A stretch of DNA of 20,232 nt. It comes from a virus. The stretch lies in IMG/VR virus record IMGVR_UViG_3300025897_000119, positions 1 to 20,232 of that record. One strand, 5' to 3'. Positions 14,211 through 20,232 of the stretch are shown one piece after another. A program made the position numbers and the translations under genes. The notes under the pieces are model-generated. The model ran no database searches, had not been told where the DNA came from, and saw only the letters and a program-made list of their open reading frames with translations. Position 1 is the first letter of the stretch. Every line of letters starts with the position of its first letter.

Positions 14211-15962
14211 ATGGCACAAGAAATAAAAAGTATTACTCTTGTAGCGCCTGCTTTCAAAGGTATTAATACCGAAGATTCGCCTTTAGCTCAAGACCCTTCT
14301 TTTGCGGAAAGCGCGGACAACGCCATTATCGACAAAAGAGGGCGTATTGCTGCACGTAAAGGACTCAGTGTTTTAACTACGGATAAAACTGAGTTAGGCA
14401 CTGGAAACTTACGAGCAATAAAGGAGTTTAGGGACAACTTAGGTAACACCAAAATATTCTCAGTGGGTAACAACAAAATACTCAGTGGCACAACTGTGTT
14501 GGCTGATGAAACACCGGGTAGCTACACGATCACTTCAGATAACTGGAAGATAGTCAACTTTAATGACAATGTTTATTTCTTCCAGAGAGGCTATGAACCT
14601 TTAGTTTATAATAATACTGGAGGCGCTGTAGTTAAACTTAGTACAGTAGCAGGAGCAGCAGGTGTTGTTGCTGCAATGTACGGCAATGAAGTCCTAGCAG
14701 CCTACGGTAGACTCTGGACTGCAGACTTTACTACTGATAAATCTACTGTGTACTGGTCTGACCTTTTGATTGGCCATGACTGGACAGGAGGAACATCTGG
14801 TTCCATAAATTTATCAAAAGTATGGCCTGATGGTTTTGACGAAATTGTAGCACTGGCTGCACATAATAATCTTTTGATTATCTTTGGAAAACACAGTATC
14901 GTAGTGTACGAAGGTGCTGACTCTCCTGCTACTATGAGATTAGTAGATACTATTGCAGGAGTAGGTTGCGTAGACAGAGACACTGTGCAGTACACAGGAA
15001 CAGACGTTTTATTTTTATCTCAAACTGGTCTCAGAAGCTTCGGTAGAACTGTACAAGAAAAATCAATGCCTATGAGCAGTCTGTCGGGGACAATTACTAC
15101 GGACATTATTAGACTGATTAGAGAAACCGGAGAAATCTTCAGGTCCGTGTACCACCCAGAAGAAAGCTTCTACTTAATAACTTTTACTAATCAAGCAATA
15201 ACCTTTTGTTTCGACGTTAGAGGTACTTTGGAAAACGGGGCTTATCGAGTTACTCGCTGGCCCGGCACAGGCTTTACTTGTTATGGACGCAAGGACAACG
15301 GAGACTTGCTTATAGGTAGTCGTTTTGGAATTGGGCAGTACACAGGGTACAAAGACAACAGTCTTCCTTACCGCTTTAAGTACTTTAGTCCTGAGCTGAC
15401 TTTCGGTGACGCTTCTAAACTTAAGTTTTTAAAAAGACTCAGACCAACACTGGTAGGAGGCAGCGGTGCAGACGCTATTTTTACGTGGTCCTATGACTTT
15501 GGAACTTTGTTTAGCTCTGCTGAAGTAGGGATTAGAAGTCAAGGAAGGTCTGACTTTAATTTATCTGAGTACCCTGTGTACTCTGAGTTGTCTGGTTATG
15601 GCATTTCGTCTACAGGTGACGTTGACATAGGAGAAGTTGTAGTTGTAAACAAGTTCTTAGGGGACTTTACTTCTGCTCCTACTATCGGCTCTGGGGGAGG
15701 TGCTTTGTTAGAAGGAGATAGCTACTTCGACACTGCTGCTGATATTTTTTATGTGTACATAAGTAGTGCTTTTGTCGATTTAGACACTTTAGTTCCTGCC
15801 AGTGTCGGAGAGTTTTCTGACGGAGAACTTGTTTCTAGGAACGCCATAAACGCTAACGGCAGTGGTTCAACTATTACCATTGGCTTAGAAGCAGACATAA
15901 ATGGGCATGAGTTGTCTATACAGGACATCAACGTACTTGCATTAATAGGTAAAACATTATGA
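14211..15962 (+). CDS. Tail hub / DNA stabilisation-type protein (P22 gp10-like)
   Basis: A 583-residue, beta-rich protein likely to be the second short-tail component that closes the portal channel and holds packaged DNA. The N-terminus has FKGINTEDSPLAQDPSFAES and AIIDKRGRIAARKGLSVLT, a pattern (a GINT-DSP start followed by D--I---G-+--R-G) I associate with gp10-like and tail-tube proteins of podoviruses. The middle has propeller-like repeats (GRLWTADFTTDKSTVYWSDL; HNNLLIIFGKHSIVVYEGAD; VLFLSQTGLRSFGR; SFYLITFTNQAITFCFDVRG). The C-terminal quarter is a separate beta segment. The ATG at 14211 has only a weak Shine-Dalgarno (AAGG). The stop overlaps a mini-ORF (ATGA). Exact homology needs a profile search. 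Confidence 0.68.
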   Translation: MAQEIKSITLVAPAFKGINTEDSPLAQDPSFAESADNAIIDKRGRIAARKGLSVLTTDKTELGTGNLRAIKEFRDNLGNTKIFSVGNNKILSGTTVLADETPGSYTITSDNWKIVNFNDNVYFFQRGYEPLVYNNTGGAVVKLSTVAGAAGVVAAMYGNEVLAAYGRLWTADFTTDKSTVYWSDLLIGHDWTGGTSGSINLSKVWPDGFDEIVALAAHNNLLIIFGKHSIVVYEGADSPATMRLVDTIAGVGCVDRDTVQYTGTDVLFLSQTGLRSFGRTVQEKSMPMSSLSGTITTDIIRLIRETGEIFRSVYHPEESFYLITFTNQAITFCFDVRGTLENGAYRVTRWPGTGFTCYGRKDNGDLLIGSRFGIGQYTGYKDNSLPYRFKYFSPELTFGDASKLKFLKRLRPTLVGGSGADAIFTWSYDFGTLFSSAEVGIRSQGRSDFNLSEYPVYSELSGYGISSTGDVDIGEVVVVNKFLGDFTSAPTIGSGGGALLEGDSYFDTAADIFYVYISSAFVDLDTLVPASVGEFSDGELVSRNAINANGSGSTITIGLEADINGHELSIQDINVLALIGKTL

Positions 15963-16000
15963 GTTATTGTGAAAAAAGTTTTGAAAGGGAGATAAACTAA
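15959..16000 (+). other. Thirteen-codon mini-ORF coupled on both sides
   Basis: ATG at 15959 overlaps the stop of the upstream gene (ATGA) and the frame MSYCEKSFEREIN ends in TAA at 15998-16000, which overlaps the ATG of the next gene (TAATG). It also contains that gene's Shine-Dalgarno (AAAGGGAGA, 15984-15992). It exactly spans the gap between two large genes, so it may carry ribosomes across; the peptide itself need not matter. Confidence 0.35.
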
Positions 16001-16851
16001 TGGATCTTAAAGAAATTTTAGAGTCTATAGGCGGTGCAGGAAACGCAGTAAATACTGCTGCTGCTTTAGGATTAGGCACTGCTGGTTTAGCCCTTGCTGA
16101 AAAAGGGTACAGTGATTTAGGAGACATTGGAGAACGAGCATACGCCGGTTTAGCAGGAGAAGGAGGTCTCGCGGAACAACTCAGTGGGATGCTTGAGTTC
16201 CAACCGTACACTGTTACTTCTGCTACTGGTGGTCAGTTCGGCATGACTCAGGACCCTACTACGGGCCAAATGACGTACCAAATGGCTACTTCTCCTGAAG
16301 AACAAGCTCTACAGCAGCAGACATTGGCTAATGCGGGTATGTTCTTTAATCAAGCAGCTATGCCTGTAGACCAACGAGAGCAGGACATATTTCAACGCAT
16401 GAGGACAGCGATGTCTCCTGAAGAGGAACGTCAGCGTTTAGAAATGGAGCAGCGTATGGCGGCTCAGGGACGCTTAGGTGTCCGTACGGCTCAGTTTGGT
16501 GGCACACCTGAACAACTAGCGTTGGCTAAGGCGCAGGAAGAAGCCAGAAATACCGCTATGTTGAACGCTATGCAGTTTGCAGGACAAGAGCAGCAACGTC
16601 AGGCACAGCTAGGAACAGGCATGTTGTCTGCTGGCTACGTACCACAAGCACAGCTTCTATCTGCTTTACAGCCCGGAATGACTGCAGCAGAACGCCAGCG
16701 TCAGTCCTTGTCAGAACAAGCGGGAGCATATGGACAGACGTACGCTTCAGGCTTACAAGGGCTTCTTTCGTCAGCTTTGGGTCAGGCTAATATTGCTGGA
16801 GGAGTCGGTGGTAACATCACTCGTGCAGCACTTGGTGGCTTGTTCGGTTAA
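16000..16851 (+). CDS. Putative internal virion / DNA-ejection protein (283 aa)
   Basis: A 283-residue protein rich in Ala, Gln, Gly and Met. An apolar N-terminal segment (AVNTAAALGLGTAGLALAEK, about residues 15-35) could be a membrane-interacting helix. The middle is helical and Gln-rich (QREQDIFQRMRTAMSPEEER; KAQEEARNTAMLNAMQFAGQ), and the C-terminus is Gly/Ala-rich (GNITRAALGGLFG). Podovirus ejection proteins have this kind of composition and are encoded at the end of the structural block as a set of three, as here. There is no lytic transglycosylase motif. The role is inferred from composition and location. Confidence 0.58.
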   Translation: MDLKEILESIGGAGNAVNTAAALGLGTAGLALAEKGYSDLGDIGERAYAGLAGEGGLAEQLSGMLEFQPYTVTSATGGQFGMTQDPTTGQMTYQMATSPEEQALQQQTLANAGMFFNQAAMPVDQREQDIFQRMRTAMSPEEERQRLEMEQRMAAQGRLGVRTAQFGGTPEQLALAKAQEEARNTAMLNAMQFAGQEQQRQAQLGTGMLSAGYVPQAQLLSALQPGMTAAERQRQSLSEQAGAYGQTYASGLQGLLSSALGQANIAGGVGGNITRAALGGLFG

Positions 16852-16866
16852 TAAGGAGAACACATA

Positions 16867-18123
16867 ATGGCTACATTTTCAGAAGGGTTTTTGTCTCAAC
16901 TAGGCAGACCCGCGATGTCACAAAGCTTGTTTGACTTAGGTTCTGCTATTGGTGGTGTTCCGGGTCAGATGAAGCAGCAGCGAAAGCAGCAAGAGTTTAA
17001 CCAGTTGATACAACAGATACAGGGCGCACAAGGCTCTGGAGACTTCACAAGTATGAAGATCTTGGCGCAGCAGTTGGCTCCTTTGAGCCCACAAGAAGCT
17101 GCTAAGGTGATGCAGGCTGCTTTAGAAGGTGAAGTAAAACAGCAACAAACCCAAAAAGAAATACAAGAGACTAGAGCTGGCGCACAAATGCTAATGACTG
17201 AACTACAAGACTACGCAAGTGACTCGGCAATTCCAGAGCCTTTACGTAGGCAGTCAGAAAATTTTCTTAGGGCAGCAGCCACAGCAGGAGACAGGGCTTC
17301 TCTTTTAGAACCTCGTGTAGCAGAGTTACGAACTCTTATAACAGAATCTCGTAAACCAAAGCAAATGAAGGTTTTGTCGGCTGGGGCGGGTCTTGTTGAC
17401 CCTGAAACAAACGAAGTTGTAGCTTCAATGCCTTTTAAACCCACTGCCCCTGCAAAACCTACTATTAAAGTTATTAAAGGCGATAAGGACGATCCAAACA
17501 TTCGTGTGTTTCGGGACGGTAAACTAACTGAAACAATCAGTACTGTCCCAGCGGGAAGGCCTTTAGAAGAACAAGAAATGGACAATGCGAGAATCTCTCA
17601 GATAGTCAGAATTAAAGGTGATTTAACAGAGCTAATGGATCCTGAAGGGAAATATTCAGGATGGACAACTTCAGGAGTAACTGGTCAAATATTAGGTAAC
17701 TTTTGGGGAGGCTCAACAGCCTACGATAGAAACAGTTTGATGGAGTCTGTCAAAGCAAGTCTAGGTTTAGAGGCTATCGAGGCTTTAAAAAAAGCATCAA
17801 AACAAGGAGCTACTGGTTTAGGACAAGTTTCTAACTTGGAACTTAGAGCTTTACAGTCAGAAATAGCTACTTTAAATATAGCTCAATCAGCAGATGCCCA
17901 GCAGGCTTCTTTACAGAAAATTTTTAACCACTTAGACAGAATACAACAAGTTGCTTCTGGTGTTGTTCCTTCAGACGCTATAGACTGGAATAGTCCTGAG
18001 TACATGGCGGCTGGGTACGCTAAAGACACAAAGACAGGTTCTATTTTTTACGCTCCTGAAGGACCTCAAGGAACTAAGTACAAGTTTATAGATGGTAGGT
18101 TCCAAGAAATAAACATCGATTAA
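16867..18123 (+). CDS. Putative internal virion / DNA-ejection protein (418 aa)
   Basis: A 418-residue protein, second of the trio. The N-terminal 150 residues are long Gln-rich helices (PGQMKQQRKQQEFNQLIQQI; VKQQQTQKEIQETRAGAQML). A short beta segment follows (KVLSAGAGLVDPETNEVVAS; IKVIKGDKDDPNIRVFRDGK). Then comes a helical domain with LKKASKQGATGLGQVSNLEL and LNIAQSADAQQASLQKIFNH, a pattern I recall from other phage virion proteins. The end is a small beta unit (GYAKDTKTGSIFYAPEGPQG). It has a good Shine-Dalgarno (AAGGAGA) 8 bp ahead of its ATG. No catalytic motif is seen. The ejection role is inferred. Confidence 0.55.
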   Translation: MATFSEGFLSQLGRPAMSQSLFDLGSAIGGVPGQMKQQRKQQEFNQLIQQIQGAQGSGDFTSMKILAQQLAPLSPQEAAKVMQAALEGEVKQQQTQKEIQETRAGAQMLMTELQDYASDSAIPEPLRRQSENFLRAAATAGDRASLLEPRVAELRTLITESRKPKQMKVLSAGAGLVDPETNEVVASMPFKPTAPAKPTIKVIKGDKDDPNIRVFRDGKLTETISTVPAGRPLEEQEMDNARISQIVRIKGDLTELMDPEGKYSGWTTSGVTGQILGNFWGGSTAYDRNSLMESVKASLGLEAIEALKKASKQGATGLGQVSNLELRALQSEIATLNIAQSADAQQASLQKIFNHLDRIQQVASGVVPSDAIDWNSPEYMAAGYAKDTKTGSIFYAPEGPQGTKYKFIDGRFQEINID

Positions 18124-18133
18124 GAGGATTATC

Positions 18134-20041
18134 ATGTCTAACGATAAAGAAGCTTTTGAAAGAGCAATGGGTTACCCTCTTGTCAGTGCCGCAGAGAAAG
18201 AACCTGAAGACGATGTAGCAGCTTTCAATAGAGCAATGGAAGTAAGAGAAGTTGTTCTTGCGAACAAGCCTGATGAAGAAGAAGGTCCTACTGCTGTAGA
18301 GCAAATATTTGTTCAACCGGGTCAGCGGTTTGTTAAACGTGTTGAAGATATTGGGGGAAGAATAGGCGAAAGTGTTGAGGACAAGCTTAATCCTTCTCTT
18401 GGGCCTGCTGAGCTAGAAGAGCCAACCAGAGGAACAGGCTTACCTTCAGTATTGCTACAGAGCATAGGTGCTCCTATTTCGCTTGCTTTCGATGTTATTG
18501 GAAACACTGTTGTAGTAGGAGCAACAAAAGCTATTGGTTTAGTACCGGAAGGCGCTAAAGAAGGTGCTTTAGAGTTCTTTAACCAAGCGGTCCAAACAGA
18601 AACAGGTCAAAAAGCTATTGAGGCTTTGTCGTCCGGTGCTGAAGCTTGGGAAGAATACTCAGAGATGAACCCTAATGCTGCTGCAAACTGGACATCTCTT
18701 TTTGATTTACAATTTGGTCTCCCGAAGAGAATTATTCAAGCAGCTTCTCCTGACCTAAAACCTATTAAAGTAACTGAAGTAGGTACTAGGAAGACTACTT
18801 CTGCTTTAGCCGGTATTGACAAAGACGTTTATAATATAGCTTACTCGACTCCTAAAAAGTCTATTGAACAAGCTAAATTAACCACAGACCCCCAAGGTCC
18901 TTTCAGAGTCCAGCAGCAGTTGGCTACTACTGAGCAGTTAGAAGTTGTAGATGAGTTGATAACAGCAGGGGTTCGTGGGAATAGGACCTTACAAGAAAAC
19001 TTAAACAGCACACAGAAGTACTTAGAAAAGCTAGACTCCTCTATTTTAGGCATGGCTAGGAGAAGAAAAGCAGGTCTTATTGACACCGACAGGCTAAGAC
19101 AGCTAGTGGTTGAAGAGTTCGCGGAAATTAGAAAAGGTAACCCAACTATTTTCAAGAGTGATGCTTCTGTCAAACACTTGAAAGAAGACTACGAAGAGTT
19201 TTTGTCTATACTTAACGAACAAGGAAACACTTTTGAAGGTCTTTTTAACGCGAGACGTATTTTCATGGACAGGATGGAGAGACGGGGTGTAGACGCTGGA
19301 GGAAACCGTTTAAACGCCGCGGTTCTAGCAGCTAAGGCAGTAAGGAAAGCAGGCAATAGGGCTATGTTTGATGTTGTTCCTGAAGCTGAGCAGCTCCTTA
19401 AAAGACAGAGTAGGATATTGAGCGTTCAAGACAACATGGCCGTTAAAGCAGCTAATGAAGCTAAAAGCGCCTTGGGTAGATACATCCAAGAATTAGGACT
19501 GCATAAGTTGGTCGCTGATTCAGCCTTGAGTAAAGTAGCTAACGCTGGTTACGCTTTGGGGATGGGTATTGTTGCTTCTCCTTATGTCATACTTAAAAGA
19601 GCTATGAAATCGACAACGCCTGCAAACATTAGGGCTAAAGTTTCCTATGCTTTAAAGGATGTTTTAGGAGAAATAGAAAAAGGATTGGCTAGGACTAAAG
19701 ACCCAGTAACTAAGAAAAGCTTGTTAGCTCAGAGAGCAATAGTCTACTCATCTTTTAAAGCAGCCGGTGAGCAGATTATAGCAGAATCCGAAGGAAGAGC
19801 ACAAGAAGAAGCTTTTCTTGAGAGGCAGAGGAAAGAAAAAGAAGATAGGGACAGGGAAATAACTGAGTCTGCTGCTGAAAGGCAAGAGCGTTTAAAGGCT
19901 TTTGGTTCAAGAGAAGACCGTATGTCTGCTCTAGGTTCAAGAGAAGACCGTATGGGTTCGATTGGGAGGGGTTTTGTAGCTAGGACAGACGCTTTAGGAC
20001 CCAGAGAACAACGAATGGGTTCTATGTTTGGTATTCAGTAA
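18134..20041 (+). CDS. Putative internal virion protein with C-terminal GSREDRM repeats (635 aa)
   Basis: A 635-residue protein, last gene of the plus-strand run. The N-terminus carries a duplicated motif, DKEAFERAMGYPL and DDVAAFNRAMEVRE (F-RAM). An apolar stretch follows (LLQSIGAPISLAFDVIGNTV, about residues 105-135). A large helical middle (about 210-520) has many K/R/E/L residues, and a second apolar stretch (ALGMGIVASPYVIL) lies near 475. The end is highly charged (EEAFLERQRKEKEDRDREIT) and closes with repeats: KAFGSREDRM, SALGSREDRM, DALGPREQRM. AGAGGA precedes the ATG. Length, charge pattern and place suggest the largest ejection or core protein, but no T7 gp16-like transglycosylase motif is seen, so the exact role is open. 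Confidence 0.55.
   Translation: MSNDKEAFERAMGYPLVSAAEKEPEDDVAAFNRAMEVREVVLANKPDEEEGPTAVEQIFVQPGQRFVKRVEDIGGRIGESVEDKLNPSLGPAELEEPTRGTGLPSVLLQSIGAPISLAFDVIGNTVVVGATKAIGLVPEGAKEGALEFFNQAVQTETGQKAIEALSSGAEAWEEYSEMNPNAAANWTSLFDLQFGLPKRIIQAASPDLKPIKVTEVGTRKTTSALAGIDKDVYNIAYSTPKKSIEQAKLTTDPQGPFRVQQQLATTEQLEVVDELITAGVRGNRTLQENLNSTQKYLEKLDSSILGMARRRKAGLIDTDRLRQLVVEEFAEIRKGNPTIFKSDASVKHLKEDYEEFLSILNEQGNTFEGLFNARRIFMDRMERRGVDAGGNRLNAAVLAAKAVRKAGNRAMFDVVPEAEQLLKRQSRILSVQDNMAVKAANEAKSALGRYIQELGLHKLVADSALSKVANAGYALGMGIVASPYVILKRAMKSTTPANIRAKVSYALKDVLGEIEKGLARTKDPVTKKSLLAQRAIVYSSFKAAGEQIIAESEGRAQEEAFLERQRKEKEDRDREITESAAERQERLKAFGSREDRMSALGSREDRMGSIGRGFVARTDALGPREQRMGSMFGIQ
19904..19954 (+). repeat. 21-bp exact tandem repeat (period 30 bp)
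   Basis: The same 21 bases (beginning GGTTCAAGAGAAG) occur at 19904-19924 and 19934-19954, encoding GSREDRM twice. A diverged third unit (GPREQRM) follows at about 19999-20019, so the C-terminus arose by short in-frame duplication. Confidence 0.9.
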
Positions 20042-20048
20042 ACTGAGT

Positions 20049-20077
20049 AAAAACAAAGGGGGTCACTTAAGACCCCC
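20049..20077 (-). terminator. Intrinsic terminator for the converging minus-strand gene
   Basis: GGGGGTC (20058-20064) and GACCCCC (20071-20077) form a perfect 7-bp stem with a 6-base loop. Read on the minus strand, the stem is followed by TTTGTTTTT (complement of 20049-20057), a proper terminator tract. On the plus strand no T-tract follows, so it would stop plus-strand transcripts only weakly. It lies in the 44-bp gap between the two converging stop codons. Confidence 0.85.
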
Positions 20078-20085
20078 AGTTCACT

Positions 20086-20232
20086 CTAAATCTCGCAACT
20101 GTTGCCAACACAGGCCAACTGCTGCGACCCCTCCGTCATGTCAGAAGCCTCTGAGATGTTCCAGTCGATAGCCTTGAGAAAAGCCTTGTTGACTAACGAT
20201 TGGTACGTCTCTAGGTCCACTGGCTCATAGGG
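20086..20232 (-). CDS. nrdJ: C-terminal end of a probable class II (B12-dependent) ribonucleotide reductase
   Basis: A minus-strand frame enters at the right edge and ends in TAG (20086-20088), giving the last 48 residues of a protein. They read PYEPVDLETYQSLVNKAFLK, then AIDWNISEASDMTEG and SQQLACVGNSCEI. Monomeric class II reductases such as the Lactobacillus enzyme end with a mobile pair of cysteines spaced C-x4-C that reduces the active-site disulfide; here CVGNSC matches that spacing near the terminus, and DMT-GSQ-LAC-G--CEI is a pattern I recall from phage class II enzymes. The enzyme makes deoxynucleotides from ribonucleotides, feeding phage DNA synthesis, and class II needs no oxygen or iron but does need cobalamin. 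The identity rests on the C-terminus alone; the catalytic domain lies outside the window. Confidence 0.6.
   Translation of the reverse strand, partial: PYEPVDLETYQSLVNKAFLKAIDWNISEASDMTEGSQQLACVGNSCEI

Noticed and set aside
17211-17585. Minus-strand open frame of 124 residues
   Set aside because: It lies wholly inside a well-supported plus-strand gene, with no ribosome binding site and no recognisable protein features.

Overview
The window is one side of the structural (virion and lysis) module of a short-tailed, podovirus-like double-stranded DNA phage, most likely marine. The evidence for this is an almost gap-free run of plus-strand genes in virion-assembly order: large terminase, P22-like portal, scaffold, major capsid protein, tail fibre, holins, head-tail adaptor, beta-propeller-like tail protein and three ejection-type proteins. 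No tape-measure, major-tail or sheath gene is visible. The fibre carries sequence patterns (FGAGSDLQIYH, TGIDVTG, DYEEGTWTPA) that I associate with marine phage fibres. The minus-strand gene entering from the right edge ends like a class II (B12-dependent) ribonucleotide reductase, a nucleotide-metabolism gene common in marine podoviruses. I cannot name the host; a marine bacterium is an inference.

Layout. Positions 2-3165: terminase (5' end outside the window) and portal. Positions 3155-4200: a collagen-like fibre protein and a free paralogue of its C-terminal domain. Positions 4218-4864: four small proteins, three of them very basic and two below 50 residues. A strong sigma70-type promoter at 4872-4900 then starts a second unit: an 81-residue protein, a zinc-ribbon-like protein, the scaffold (5414-6211) and the major capsid protein (6229-7212), closed by an intrinsic terminator at 7220-7253. 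Positions 7304-9553: the tail fibre. Positions 9599-10161: two small conserved phage proteins. Positions 10161-10849: three membrane proteins forming a lysis cassette without an endolysin. Positions 10849-13512: an 887-residue, low-complexity, Gly/Thr/Glu-rich protein of unknown role. Positions 13512-15962: the tail adaptor and the beta-propeller-like tail protein. Positions 16000-20041: three Gln/Ala/Glu-rich proteins that look like DNA-ejection proteins. A terminator hairpin (20058-20077) and the 3' end of the converging minus-strand gene close the window.

How the genes work together: the terminase pumps DNA through the portal into a shell built by capsid protein on scaffold. The adaptor and propeller protein would close the portal and build the short tail, the fibre binds the host, the ejection proteins leave the head with the DNA, and the holins open the membrane at lysis. 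Most junctions are 1-11 bp overlaps, very often TAATG, so translational coupling appears to be a main organising principle.

Most worth a second look: the collagen-fused and free copies of one unknown domain (47 of 107 positions identical without gaps, counted by hand), the ATGTG double start in the lysis cassette, coupling mini-ORFs, the two near-identical terminators in opposite orientation, and the large repeat-bearing unknown protein. No tRNA, CRISPR array, insertion sequence, integrase or attachment site was recognised. No gene-free stretch exceeds 300 bases.
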